Assembly: GCA_015680685.1 (NCBI GenBank)
Contig: MNCI01030391.1
Location: forward strand, 27,193-91,192
DNA: 64,000 bases
Direction of reading: 5' to 3'
DNA from: Gnetum montanum
Lineage: Eukaryota; Streptophyta; Gnetopsida; Gnetales; Gnetaceae
Shown: positions 33,785 to 46,098 of the stretch, one piece after another
Numbering within the stretch: the stretch's first letter is position 1
Layout: each line of letters begins with the position of its first letter
The notes under the pieces: generated by a model
Database searches by the model: none
What the model was told of the DNA's origin: nothing
The model's input: the letters and a program-made list of their open reading frames with translations, nothing else
Made by a program: the position numbers and the translations under genes

Positions 33785-36262
33785 TTAGGGGTAAAAAATG
33801 CTTCAAACATTATTATTGCCTCAATTCCCAAGTAGAAAAAGGTATTCCATGTCTATATTTGGGCTTGTAAAGGTTGAAAACACCTTGGTAATGGGTGAAA
33901 TTGACATTTCCATGGGTTTTGTAGGGGTATAGGCCCAACTACACTGCAATCATCAATTCCAATTGGTGCTATAGTAGACATGGTATTGTAGTAGATGGGA
34001 AGTTCTATTCTATTCTAGAAGATGATAGTAGCTAGCGTAGTCACCACTAGGACCCAACATAAGTGCAACATTGAAACTATTGGAATTTCCATTTTTCCAA
34101 GAGTGGCCAATGTAGTCATCCTAAGTCTTCAATAGCAAGTGTAGATAGCATTTTCCACCAGGCACAACATTTCCCATGGGCTCCATCATTTCTGTAGTTT
34201 CCAAATCTTTGCACATTTTCCATTAATCTTTGGCATTCCAATAACCTTAGCCTAGTCCACCAAAGCTAGGTTAGCAAGGATGATGCTAGCATAGTTACAA
34301 AATTTCATTTACGATTTATAGTAAATGGATGGATTTTTTGGTTGTAGTATATATCAAGTTACTATAAATGATAACTACATCAAAAGTTGATAATTTTTGC
34401 AGTTGCAAATTGATGCCAATTTGTTAGTAATCATGGTAGTGACTTATAGACCTAGAAATAGATGTTGGTATTAAGAACCTTAGTTGTTGAAATGGGAAAT
34501 TGAAAGATTTGAGCACAAAAATAGTATTAACCTTGAGTCCCAGGGGCCTATGGAAAATGAGACTTAGGGTACCCTGGATGGTCTTGCTCATCACCTAGTG
34601 ATTTACGAAGTGTAAACATAGAAGTGCTTTTGAAATTGTAAAGATAAATGATAATTTACATGGAAATGACATATTGAAAATGGCCTACTAAAAATGTAAA
34701 TAGAAAATGAGCTATTGAAAAAGGCAACAAAAAATGTTATAGTTATAGAAATAAGGGTAGAGATAGAAATAGAAACCAAAATTTTCACAACATAAACCAA
34801 CAGATTTATAAAAGAACATAAAAGAGATTGAGTTCATAGTGTATAGTATTATGCCAAGCATATAGGAAGTTGCTTGATAAAGCTTGAAGTCCATTGAAGA
34901 AGGATATCTCCATGATCTAGTTTCTTCTCAACTTTAGTCTACTACAACTTTTTGTTAGTTTTCACCAAATTGGCTACATGGGAATGGGATTGGTGTAACA
35001 TGTTTGGGGTAATGAAAACTAGGTGGGAGTCTCTATGCCTAGTGTAGTCTCAGTTTCTACCACTTAATGGAATTACTAAGTGAGGATGTAATGGTTGTGA
35101 TGGATTTTGGTGGTTGCTAATGGAGATGGAAATAGGATAGGGTCTACACTTTATGTGGCAATGACACTTATGTGGTGGTGTTTATGCATAGCATAGTGCT
35201 AATTGCTACTACTAAAAATGTAGTTAGGTTGCAAATGGATTTGATGAATAATGGAAATAACTATGAAAAATGATAAATGGTGTTGTTGAAGAATGGTTTT
35301 AAAATGCTAATGTGCCAAAATGCTAAGCATTCACAATAATTGTATATGATGCCAAAAATTCCAAAAGTCTAGACCTTGGAAATGATGTCAATGTTGGGAT
35401 TGTATAGGTTTAGGATTACCATTTTTAGGCTCATTGTTCATTTCCATTGATTGTTGACAAATTGGCATTGATTATGGGTAGGAACGACTATTAGTACTAT
35501 TGTCGTCAACCAACTACTACTCAGCGTATTCAGCTAACTACTGCTAGCATAGTTAGCTAACTACTGCTAATGTAGTCAGTGAACTACTGCTAGTGTAGTT
35601 AACCAACTACTGCTTAGCATAGTTAGCTAGCTAGTGCTAGCATAGTTAGCCAACTATTGCCAGCGTAGTCAGTCAACTACTACTCAACCTATTTAGGAAA
35701 CTATTGCCAACATAGTTAGCCAACTACTACTCAACATAGTCAGCCAACTACTTTGAGTGTAGTCAATAAAGTACTACCAATGTAGTTGGAATTTGTGGTA
35801 AGTCCAAAATGGACTACCATGACAAAACTGATCCATTTACTATACATAGTAAATATGATTTTTTGATATGGGAAATGGAAAGATGAACCAAAATTTTCGA
35901 AATGGTAGAACCCATCGGAACATGTTATTCCTGGTGAAGATTGTTGTTTGACCATAATTGACTTGGGAGACATGTGTTGGCTATTGTTGGAGAAATGACC
36001 ATCCCAACAATGCCAATGTTGCATCTCTACCTAGTATTGGTTATGACTACATTGGCTATTGTAGCTACTATGCTACTAAAAATGGCTCAAGCATAGTTGG
36101 GGCTATACCCCTACAAAAATTCATAAAAATTCCATTTTTAGTCATGGCAAAGGTGTATTCTACCTTTCCAATCCTAGATATGGATATGGGGTATCTATTT
36201 CTAGTTGGGAAATGAGGCAATAACAACTTTTGAATAATTTTTAGTCTAAAAAAGTTGAAATA
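33785..36262. repeat. Inverted-repeat pair enclosing 24-bp array, unit B
   Basis: The arms are about 33,785-34,350 and 36,262-35,800. The left arm has GGGGTATAGGCCCAACTACA, the right arm read on minus GGGGTATAGCCCCAACTATG. The 24-bp array (about 35,498-35,788, roughly 12 units, no N) lies inside against the right arm. It confirms the arrangement in A without the assembly breaks. Confidence 0.7.
35498..35788. repeat. 24-bp tandem array, unit B
   Basis: Units such as ACTACTGCTAGCATAGTTAG plus CCAA repeat about 12 times with drift. The inverted patch present in A (7,025-7,171) is absent, which supports reading that patch as an artefact. Confidence 0.8.
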
Positions 36263-36705
36263 TGCCATATTATAGCTTATGTACTACATATCTTACATTT
36301 ACAATGAGACTTTGCCTTAAGTTGAAAAGTGGGATTTGCAACATGAATTTTGATGGTATTTTTTTGGCCCCTCTTTGTTGATGTCTATAGGATCAACTTG
36401 AGAGACATTAACAAAGAATAAAAAAAAACCACTATAGGTTCATCACCAATATATTTTCTCTATGCTTGATTTAGTAGTATCAAATTATGCTCAAGAGTGC
36501 TTAATGTGAGGCCATGATGATGAAATGGTATTCATGTCATAAAGAAATGGTCATGAGGGCTAACAAATATTACTCAAATAGTTTAGGCTATGCACTTTGT
36601 GTTTAGAAGTGTGGTTTTCTTGGTAGACGTGTTTGAGAAATTGATACTTCACTTTAAGGTAATGTGCTCTTTACCAACATTGATGTTGGTGTTGGTTTCC
36701 TCATT

Positions 36706-37000
36706 GAGTAAGATGTGTTACATTCAACAGACTTAGAGTTTTCCCATCAAATGAGGAGTGTTGTGCACATTGGACTTAGTGCTTTTCCACTAAATGAGTT
36801 GTGTTACATTCAAGTGGACTTGGGATTTTCCCATCGAACAAGGCATGTTATGCTTGATGGACTTAGCATTTTCACATTGAATAAGATGCATTACATTCTA
36901 GTGGACTTGGGGCTTTCCCCTCAAATAAGGTATGTTACGCTCAATGGACTTAGTGTTTTTCCATTGAACAAGATGTGTTACATTCTAATGAACGTAGAGG
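36706..37000. repeat. 44/87-bp tandem array, unit B
   Basis: Seven half-units alternate to give an 87-base period. Because 87 is a multiple of three, the plus frame 36,715-37,071 shows 29-residue repeats ending GLSxFPLNK. Unit A carries stops in the matching frame, so coding is unlikely. The array lies 3' of the minus-strand integrase. Confidence 0.8.
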
Positions 37001-37739
37001 TAGATCATAGGACAACATTTCTGCTCAAGGTATATGAAGGTTATATTTACACTATAGGGTTGGGTTCATAAGAAATTATATGGAACAAGCACTCTTAGAT
37101 AGATTCACTAAATCTTGCAGATCGATGTTATGTGATGACTGATTGCCATGATGAGTTGTGCTTGTGTGATGGCACTAGGCTTCATCCTGCAAATGCAACT
37201 CCAGGAGAACTAGAACACCAGAGAGAGAAATCATGTTATTACAATGGGATACATTAGGCCATGAAGGATGGTTTGGCCAATCTGGCTACCTAAGGTCACA
37301 TGTTGCCAGTCGAAGGCATTGGTAGGCTACATTGCCAATTTAAGGCTTTATCAGGCCATGGTGTTATTTTAAGATGTTAGTACACTATGGATATTAGGCT
37401 TACTTTTTTATGGTTGTCAATGTTGTGGTTGTTATAGGCTACACGTAGTATGGTTTGAGATAGGAATTATTGACCGAATTAGCTAGCTCATTCCCATCCA
37501 TGTCTGTTATCCAATAGGCTCCATTTCTATCAGCCTTGTTAATTAAAAAAGGTCCTTCCTAGTTGGCTAAGAATTTGTTTGCATGCCCATGAACAGCCTT
37601 AAGGACTACGTATCCTTCATTGATTTTCCACTTTTGGTGGTTTTTTCGTTTCTACCTCTCTTGGTAGTGCTCAACTTAATCAAGAATTCGTACCTGCTAC
37701 TCCTCCACTAAGTCTAGGTTAATGGTTTGTAACTCCTTG
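37001..37739. other. Region between array and integrase, unit B
   Basis: This is the counterpart of 8,484-9,149. No clear motif is seen; part may be the degraded integrase C-terminus. Confidence 0.3.
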
Positions 37740-39520
37740 CTCTACTCATTGTTGATGAAGTTGGATAAGGCTACTTGGAGTGATAGTACTTGCAATCCAA
37801 AAGGTAAAATACCTTCAAAACCATAAATAAGGTTATAAGGGATCATGCTTTTTGTGATGTGATATGTTGTTCTGGAGGCCCAAAGTGCATGGATAAGCTA
37901 TCCATGCCATTTGCACCTACTATTGATGAGCATCTTCTTGAGCAAGTTGATGATGGCCTTGTTGCTTACTTTAGATTGTTTGGTGGCCTAAGGGTATTAA
38001 CATGATGAGAAAGAGTCTTTAATTCCTAGGTTATGATAGAAATTATATGTTTCTTGGCTACTAAACTACACTCAATTGTCTGTGACTATAGTCATAGGTA
38101 TACAAAAATGAGCTACTATGTTGTGTGAGATGAACGTACAAACCTATTCATATGTAGTCTTCCTTAGAGAAATAACTTCATCCTACTTAGTAACATATTT
38201 GGTTATGGTAATGATGAAGCTATTCCTTGTAAAATACTTAGGCATTATAGATCCAATGATATTTAATCCCCATCATTAGAATAACTATGAAATGTGAGTA
38301 GTATGTAACTAGTTGGTGGCATATGTATGAAGTTGCTATGTTGTTGGCATGTGTCACAAGTTTTGACCTTCTACAAGTAATCATTTTCCATATAAGGCTA
38401 GTAATAACCTAACCATCTAATATTAGTAGCCATGGCTCTAGGTCCTATATGTGCACCACAAGCATCCTCATGAACCTACTCTAGGACTATTCTAGCTTTG
38501 ATTCTACCTAAGCACTTAAACAATATGCCATCATAGGATTGTTGACATAACGTGTTATTCCCTACAATGACATATTATGTTGATCATTTATGTACAAAAT
38601 CATTTTGAGCAGTAATCAAGCCTTGTGAATATTTATCATATATAAGGTAAAACTTTATAGGAGCAGTATGAACTATGGCCAGAAAGGTATCCTTAATGCT
38701 CTATGTGATGGGGATAGCATAATCCACAGTTAAGATAGGTAACTTGCTAAACATATCTGGTGTAACATTAAGGGATAGCATCAGCTATGACATTTTTATT
38801 GTGGGGTATATGTTGGATATCAGCATTTGTAAAATTATTTAATAGTTACTTTTCTAAGTCACAGTAAGGTTGTAAATGTTTAGCTTTGCATGCATAAATG
38901 TTGGTTACCTAGCTAACCACAAGCTGTGAATCATCCTTGATTATAAACCACTTAATTCCTAGGTTATGTGATACCATCATTCCTTTTATTAGATCTTCAT
39001 ACTTTGCTATGTTTTTGGTGCATGGAAACTCAAAATTATAGGAGAAGGATTGAAGTTTTCTAGATAAAAATGTTATGATGGTAGCAGCACTAGCCCCATG
39101 GGCAGTTGAAGCTCTATCGAAGTGAATCGCTACCTCATAATCCTTTGGTGTTTGGCTAACAATGTTGATATGTTCATCAGGAAACTTAGGGTGTATAGTT
39201 GCTTGGTCATCAACAAGTGAAATTTTAAGTTACACAACTATAGCTTGACCTTTCATTGAAGATTAAGAAATATAATGAAGGTCAAACTCTATTGTTATGG
39301 CTTTCCATCAGGCTATATGACTACTCTTGTAAATATTGGTTGTTATGGTCCTAAGTATGTTGTTTGTGCAAATAACATTGACTTGGCTTTGAAAGAGGTA
39401 GTGTCTCCATTTCTTCAACAAGAAGACTAGTGCTAGACAGTCCTTCTTCACTTCAGAATATCGTGTTTCATGGACAACTAATGCATGAATAAGATAATAT
39501 ATTGGCATTTCTACCCAATG
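37740..39520 (-). pseudogene. Tat/Ogre-like pol fragment, unit B
   Basis: Minus order: MPIYYLIHALVVHETRYSEV (39,508), second RNase H with HFDRASTAHGASAATIITF, FPCTKNIAKYEDLIKGMM and DDSQLVVS, integrase finger, and core. In the core the first Asp is Asn (GLNIIGS) and the third catalytic position is Lys (SKVSNKA), the latter shared with unit A. The element was therefore probably already inactive before the A/B duplication. Confidence 0.8.
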
Positions 39521-40560
39521 ATCATGTTTTTAATAGAATAGAGAGGCAATGGATGTGCCAAAGATGACAAGGTAGATATAAAATGGTTTACCTTCTTATG
39601 AAGGATAGACTGTAGGTAGTTGCATGAAATAGTGTTTGTTTGGAAGAAACATTGGTTGTGGAAGAGATATTTTACCGATGATTATAATGACATCATCCCT
39701 CTATCAAGCAAGTAAAAAATGGAAACCTGTGATGTTACTCATTGTTTGATGGAGAGAGACTTTCATTATTGTTAAGTTTTTTATTCTTCTTGCATGTTGT
39801 TCATTCATGCTATGTTTTTCTTCAATTTTAGAATCATTCATTTTATAATGTTTGAATGATGGCTCTAGTCAAAAAGAAATTTTGGTTTGGGGTGATGCTA
39901 TCATCACTGTCAATGGTTCTTTTAACCATTAGACTTTAAACCATAATGACAGCGCTTGATTCTATAATTGCACTCAAGATTTGACATCTTTGGAATGAAA
40001 TTGGATGTTGGTATTAATAATTGATTGTTACAGTAAAATGAGTTGTCAAAATCCGTTAATTCATTTAATTTTGTGAATCAACAATTGTGTTGGAACTATG
40101 GAGTTTTCTTTGGCCTTGTTTCTTTCATACTAGTGGCAAGATATTTTTTGAAATGTATAGCTTATTCAAAGTCTTATTTAAAAATTTTTCATTAACATTA
40201 CCATCAGTTAGAGTAATGGTTGAAACTTTACATTAGGTTTTGAACTAGAGTATTCCTTTTAATATATTTTAGAAAGTGTACATATGTTTTGCATGCTTTA
40301 GAGGATGCTCTTGGATGCTTTCTTTGAGTAAGTGTAGAATAAGAAAAAATTTGTTAAAATGTTTCATTACTAATGCATTCAGGTCATATTGATGAATTAT
40401 AAGATTAGTTCTTCCACCATAAGCATGAGTTCTATGTTCCTCTACTAAGAAAACTGCATAGAAAGCATTAAGTGTTCCCTTCTCATGCAATGTTCTAATC
40501 CATGGTGAGTGATTGGAGGACACACTAGATAAACTTGAAATTGCTAAAGATTATTAAGGC
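39521..40560 (+). other. Unidentified fragment, copy 2
   Basis: This is the counterpart of 10,976-11,995 with fewer CpGs and a broken plus frame. Near 40,466 it contains AGTGTTCCCTTCTCATGCAA, the uninterrupted form of the copia target in copy 3. Confidence 0.45.
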
Positions 40561-40565
40561 TTGTG

Positions 40566-41150
40566 CAGTTTACACTGGTTATGTAAGAGATATTTCACCA
40601 ATGATGATGATGACAACGTCTCCTCTATCAAGCAAGTCAAAAATGGGTACCTGTGATGTCATTCACTATTTCATGGAGAGAGATTTATGTTATTAGCATG
40701 TTTTTTATTCTTCCTTTATGTTGTTCATTCCCACTATGTTTTTCTGCAATTTTAGATTTGTTCATTTTATAATATTTGGATGATGGCTCCAATCAAGAAG
40801 CAATTTTGGTCTAGGGAAATGCTATCATCGCTATCAATGGTTATTTTAACCATCAAACTTCAAATTGTAAGGGCAACACTTGATTCTATAATTACACTCT
40901 AGATTTGACATCTTTGTAATGAAATTGGATGTTGGTATTAGCAATTGATTGTTAGAGTAAAATGAGTTATCAAAATCCATTAATTCATTTAATTTTGTGA
41001 ATCAATTATCATGTTGAAATTTTGAAATTTTTTTCTTCTTCTTTCTTTCATACTAGTGGCAAGATATTAGTTAAAATGCATAGCTTATGAAAAGTCTTGT
41101 TTAAAAATTTGTCATTAATATTGTCGTCGGTTAGAGTAATGGCTCAAACC
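40566..41150 (+). other. Unidentified fragment, copy 3 (tandem duplicate), left part
   Basis: This repeats about 39,645-40,205 immediately downstream of copy 2. Its continuation is found at 41,955-42,054 and, beyond the copia insertion, at 46,343-46,440. A tandem duplication of about 1 kb in unit B explains it. Confidence 0.6.
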
Positions 41151-41955
41151 AAAAAGAGCAATTGCAAAAGAGTAACCACTTAAGAAAAAGTAATATTATT
41201 GGTAAAGCCTAGTTCTTGACATTGAAGTTAAACATTACTTGCAATAGAGCATTTTATACCATAGTCAAATTTAGTGTAGTTGGTGTTTTGATACTAGGGA
41301 TCTAGAAAACATTTCCAAATAAAGAAAATAATCTCAAATAAGAGGATTTTCCATTCTTTCTGAAGGTGTCACTTAACACAATCATCTTTGAAGATACATA
41401 GAGGGAAACCAACATAGTGGTTAGGAATAAAAACTTGAAGAGATTGACACCACTTCCAAATTTCTTGAGATAATGAGCAATCCCAAAAGACATGCACAAA
41501 AGAGTCATTGGCTTGACAAATGGTGCATTTAGGGCAATCAACTCCTAAGAAGTGAAGCCTATGTCCAATGGGAAGACTGTGATGAATCAAGGACTAGAAA
41601 AAGAAATGGTGATCCTCAAGATGCACACTCCATATTATATTTAAAGTGGAGACTAGAAATTCTTGCACATGAAACCAGGATTTGGCTTTAGAAAAGTGTA
41701 AAGAATGGAAAGGGGAACCATCAAGGCAAAACCAATCATCATACCAAGGAGTATTATTATGCAACATTGGAACACCAAAGTTGGAGAGTACATGCTTAAT
41801 GTGCTGGTAAATAAGAGTATCTTGTCTGTGAAACCCCCATTTTACTTTACTACTTATGTTTCCAAGAGAGGGTAGTAGAATCATTCCTAATAGTAAATAA
41901 TTTAGCACCATGATGGATATTGTGATCGACAAAAAAATTGGCTCATATTTATTAG
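41151..41955 (-). pseudogene. L1-type LINE tail with zf-RVT domain
   Basis: On minus, a region with WGFHRQDTLIYQHIKHVL and NNTPWYDDWFCLDGSPFHSL leads into HHSLPIGHRLHFLGVDCPKC, TICQANDSFVHVFWDCSLSQ and EIWKWCQSL. The spacing C-x2-C...H-x3-C is the zinc-binding reverse-transcriptase domain (zf-RVT) at the C-terminus of plant L1-like elements. It replaces about 190 bases of the host fragment (compare 11,645-11,830). A poly(A) tail is not evident. It is absent from unit A. Confidence 0.75.
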
Positions 41956-42049
41956 AGAAAGACAACATATGAATTATAAGGTTCTTTTTCCACAATCATG
42001 AGTTCTATGTTCCTATACTAAGAGAACTACATAGAAAGCATTTAGTGTT

Positions 42050-42054
42050 CCCTT
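42050..42054. repeat. Target-site duplication CCCTT, left
   Basis: CCCTT precedes the copia 5' LTR and recurs at 46,343-46,347 after the 3' LTR. Confidence 0.9.
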
Positions 42055-42298
42055 TGTTGGAGTCATGTGGCAACTAATTTGGATTATTAGGTTATGGACC
42101 AAATTTGGTTATGAATGGTTTCTTGATACATATGTATGTAATGTTCCGAAACTCTCTTGTAACTATAATCTATAAAATATATAATGAAACTCTAGTGTGG
42201 CCATGAACGAGTGGTGATCTTGATGAACCACAAAAATTCTATGTTTGTTTGCTTTTCTTGTTCGTTCTTTTTTTTCTGCCTAATTTTTTTTCCTAACA
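42055..42298 (+). repeat. copia 5' LTR
   Basis: 244 bases, TGTTGGAGTC to TCCTAACA. A TATA box CTATAAAATATATA lies at about 42,170. It is the same length as the 3' LTR. Confidence 0.92.
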
Positions 42299-42301
42299 AA
42301 C

Positions 42302-42313
42302 TGGTATTAGAGC
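42302..42313 (+). promoter_or_regulatory. Primer binding site, initiator tRNA-Met
   Basis: TGGTATTAGAGC matches the plant copia primer site TGGTATCAGAGC at 11 of 12 bases and lies three bases after the LTR. Confidence 0.88.
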
Positions 42314-42331
42314 AAGGTTTACAAGGGATCA

Positions 42332-43139
42332 ATGGAATCAATGGTTTCCAAGGATGGAAAAGTTAGGATTGACAAGTTTGATGGGATAAAATTTAGGTTT
42401 TGGAAGATGCAGATCATAGATTATTTGTACGAGAAGAAGTTGCATGAACCATTGTTGGGGAAGAAGCTAGATTATGAGCAAAGAGGATTGAGAATTGTTT
42501 GATCACCAAGCTCTTAGGATGATTTGTTTAACATTATCACAGAATGTTGTGTTCATTATTATCAATGAAAAGACTACTTAAGGTTTGATGAATGCCTTAT
42601 TAGATATCTATAAGAAGCCATACACCTTAAACAAGATATATTTGATGCACTGATTATTCAATCTGAGAATGTCTAAAGAGGTGTCGGTTATAGATCATGT
42701 CAATGAGTTAAATGTAATTACAAGTTAATTGAATTTTGTGGAAATCGACTTTGATGATGAGATCAAAGCATTGATTTTGTTATCATCACTACCTAATAGT
42801 TGGTCTACAATGGTGATTGTAGTTAGTGATTCATTAAGAGATAAAAAATTGAAGTTTTTCAAAGTTTGAGATCTAATTCGTAGTCAGGATATACGTAGAA
42901 GGGAGTTAGGTGAATCTTTAGGTTCTACCTTAAGTAATGAAGGTAGAGGTAGAAGTCTAGTAGGGACAGAATTAAGGACATGGAAAACCAAAGTCTAAGG
43001 AAAGAAGTTGATCCAAGGATCTCAAGAATGTCACCTATTGGAATTGCAATCAGAAAGGTCACCTTAGAAGATAGCACACGACACCAAAGAAAGAAGAACA
43101 AAAATTAGCATGATTATTTAGCAAATGCAACTATTGAAG
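42332..43139 (+). pseudogene. copia gag remnant
   Basis: ATG at 42,332 opens MESMVSKDGKVRIDKFDGIK then FRFWKMQIIDYL, the usual N-terminus of TNT1-like gag. After an in-frame stop near 42,500 only pieces are readable. The zinc knuckle is YWNCNQKGHLRR-stop-H near 43,040, with the first and last Cys lost. Confidence 0.85.
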
Positions 43140-43559
43140 AAATTTCTAGTGCCCTAGTTTGTTGTATGGATAGTGGTATTGAATCATGGATTCTTGATTC
43201 AAGTGCATAATTCCACTCTAGTCCTTCTAACAAACTATTTAATAAATATGTTGCTGGGAATATTGGAAAGGTTTATCTTGTAGATGATGATCCATTGAAT
43301 GTTGTGGAAAAGGATGATGTTTATATAAAGACTACCCATGGGAAGCAACTAAAGTTATAGAATGTTAGACATGTTCTAGGTTTAAAGAAAAACCTTATTT
43401 TTATGGGTTAGATTGATGTTGAAGGGTACAATATAGTATTTGGAGGGGGATCCTAGAAAATAATTAAAGGAAATCTCATTGTTGCTTGAGAAAATAAGGT
43501 GCGAACATTGTACACCACTTCATATATAAAAGACATAGTGTCAATGGTTAATTCAGAAT
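43140..43559 (+). pseudogene. copia protease remnant
   Basis: ESWILDSSA at 43,182-43,208 corresponds to the WxLDSGA active site; the Gly is replaced by Ser. VRHVLGLKKNLIFMG follows, another conserved part of this protease. Stops interrupt it. Confidence 0.85.
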
Positions 43560-44420
43560 CAGAGTTAACATTGTGGCATCAGAGGTTGGGTCAAATGAGT
43601 GAAAGGGAATGAAGTTCCTAGCCTCACAAGGGAGATTACCAAACTTGAGTCTATTGATGCTGGTTTATGTGGAGGATGTGTTTGTGGAAAGTAGAAAAGT
43701 GTCAGTTTCTTAAAAGCTGGAAGAACATCAAAGATCAAGAAGTTGGAATTGGTACATATAGATGTATGGGGACTAGCCCTAGTGAGTTCCCTTGGTGGCT
43801 CATGCTATTATGTTACATTCATTAATGATTCCACTAGAAAGGTATGGATTTATTTTCTTAAAAAAAATTTGATGTGTTTTTTACATTTAAAAGGTGGAAG
43901 TAAGAAGTGGAGAACCATATTGGTTTGAAGGTCAAATGTTTGAGGTCCCATAATGGAGGGTAGTATGATAGTCTAGAGTTCAAGGCTTTTTGTTGGGGTC
44001 ATAATGATTAAGATGGTTCCTAGAACACTAGAGCAGAATGGTGTTGTTGAGAGAATGAATATGACCTTGAATGAGAGAGCTAGAATCATGAGGATATCTT
44101 CTGGACTACCAAAGATGTTTTGGAAAAATGCAGTTAGCATAACAACATATCTCATAAATTGAGGACCTTTAGTTTCACTAGACTTTAGATACCTCAGGAG
44201 GAATGGTTAGGAAAGGTAGTATACTTCTTACATTTAAAAGTTTTTGGTTATGCATCATATGTGCACTTAGGTTTTGATGTTTGAGATAAACTTGATCCTA
44301 AAGCTAAGAAATGTTATTTTATTGGCTATGATTTTGATGGTTTTGGTTATCGTTTTTTGGATGATCAAAATAGAAAAATTATAAGGCACAAGGATGTCAC
44401 TTTTAATGAACATGTGGTGT
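43560..44420 (+). pseudogene. copia integrase remnant
   Basis: LWHQRLGQMSERE (pre-integrase His/Cys region) is followed by ELVHIDVWGLALVSSLGG and YYVTFINDSTRKVWIYFL, then GVVERMNMTLNERARIM and LPKMFWKNAVS, and KCYFIGYDFDGFGYRF with RHKDVTFNE at the end. This order is diagnostic for copia. The segment between the core motifs is shortened. Confidence 0.88.
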
Positions 44421-44689
44421 ACAAGTATAGGTCCAAATAAGAATCTAACATTGTAGGGAAGAAAGAAAAGAAAAGTGAGAAGGTTGAATTGGAAGAGATA
44501 TCTGAGAGGGATGTAGCTGGAAGGATTCAAGAAATTCTTGGAAACATGATAGCTAAAGATGAAGCTGAAGTTGAGTCAAAAACAATTATACTAGAGCCTT
44601 AGTTGAGAAGGTCTACTAGAACACAAAAGCCTAGAGATAGGTACTCACCCTCATTGCATTATTTACTTTTGATTAATGCTGGGGATGCA

Positions 44690-45060
44690 AAATGTTTTGA
44701 TGAAGTAGTGTAGGTGATAGATCATGTTAAGTGGAAGTTGGCTATGAGAGATGAGATGAAGTCACTCTAGAAGAATATGACATGGAAATAGAATAAGTTG
44801 CTTGAAAAACAAGATGGATATATAGGGTCAAGGAAAAAAAGATGGTAGTAAAAGATATAAGACAAGGTTAGTAGTTAAGGTTTTCCAAAAAAAAAAAAGA
44901 GAAAAATTGATTACATAGAGATTTTTTCTCCTGTAGTAAAGTTGACTACCATTAGATTAGTGATAACTATTGTGGCTATTGATTATTTGCATCTATAGTA
45001 GTTAGATGTCAAAATTTATTTCTTGCATGGTGACTCAAATTCTATTTTTTGATTACTACT
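44690..45060 (+). pseudogene. copia reverse transcriptase, N-terminal part
   Basis: WKLAMRDEMKSL is followed, after a frameshift in an A run near 44,890, by RYKTRLVVKVF, IFSPVVKLTTIRLVITIVAI and LDVKIYFLHGDS. The catalytic YVDD part that should come next is missing. Confidence 0.85.
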
Positions 45061-45079
45061 ATTCCTTTGTATTCCTTGG

Positions 45080-45338
45080 AAGTTGAAGGGCCATTCCCTA
45101 GAGCTTGAAGGATTAGCCATGTCTTGAAAGTTGAAAAGTTGAATGATCAGCCATTACAAAAGTTGAAGGGTGAATCATTATAGAAGTTGAAATGTTAGTT
45201 GTTATAGAAGTTGAAGGGTCAACTGTTATAGAAATTGAAGGGTTAGTTGATACAAAAGTTGAAGGGTTAACCATTACAGAATTTGAAAGGTTGACCATTA
45301 AAGAAGTTGAAGGGTTAGCCATTGTAAAAGTTGAAGGG
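45080..45338 (+). repeat. 24-bp tandem array inside copia RT
   Basis: About ten to eleven units of GTTGAAGGGTTAGCCATTAC plus AGAA replace the middle of the RT. The later units are exactly 24 bases and keep the plus frame open as an octapeptide of the type VEGLAITE; earlier ones are irregular. It is unrelated in sequence to the 24-bp array at 6,820-7,250. Confidence 0.85.
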
Positions 45339-45359
45339 ATAATGTTTTCTCTTCCTTTT

Positions 45360-46015
45360 ATTTCGATGTTTGATGTATGCTATGATCTATGCTAGACTTG
45401 ACATAGAACATGCAGTGGGAGTTGTTAGTAGGTTCATGTCTAATCCAGGAAAAGAGCATTAGGAAGCTGTAAAGTGGATCTTAAGATACCTAAAAGGAAC
45501 TTGATGTATGACACTTTTTTTTAAAAGGAGTAGCATTACTCTATATGGTTTTTCTAATGTAGATTTGGGAGGTGATTTGGATAGTAAGAAGAGCACCACT
45601 AGTTATATTTTCACTATGGATAGTACTGTTGTGAGTTGGATATATTGAATTTAGAAGAGCATCACTCTCTCAACCACAGAAGTAAAATATATGGATATAT
45701 TAGAAGTTGGAAAGGAGATGATTTGGTTGAAGGGTTTTCTAAGAGAGTTGGGTAAGACACAAGATAGTAGTGAACTTTTTAGTGATATTTAGAGTGCCAT
45801 ACATCTGGCTAAAGATCCAATTTTTCATTCCAAATCTAAACACATTTAGTTGAGGTATCATCATATTTGTGGGTTGATAGATGATGGGACATTACTACTA
45901 AGGAAAATTATTGGGTCAAAGAACCCTATAGACATGTTGACCATGCTAGTTACCACTACTAAGCTAAGGCTTTACATGATCTTAGTAGACCTCCATGGTT
46001 AGTGATGAGGAGGTA
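45360..46015 (+). pseudogene. copia RT C-terminus and RNase H remnant
   Basis: EHAVGVVSRFMSNPGKEH and VKWILRYLKGT mark the RT end; LDSKKSTTSYIFTMDSTVVS, STTEVKYMDILEVGKEMIWL, HLAKDPIFHSKSKHI and NPIDMLTMLV mark RNase H. Several stops are present. Confidence 0.88.
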
Positions 46016-46086
46016 CCATACTAGGAGTTGATGGTGTACATGGGAGAAGCAAGGTTTTAAAAGTTTATTTTTCTTAGATCAGTCTC

Positions 46087-46098
46087 CAAGTGGGAGAT
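46087..46098 (+). promoter_or_regulatory. copia polypurine tract
   Basis: CAAGTGGGAGAT directly precedes the 3' LTR, in the usual AAGTGGGAGAT form for plant copia elements. Confidence 0.88.

Noticed and set aside
44267-44530. 87-codon minus frame inside the copia element
   Set aside because: It is antisense to clear integrase motifs (KCYFIGYDFDGFGYRF).
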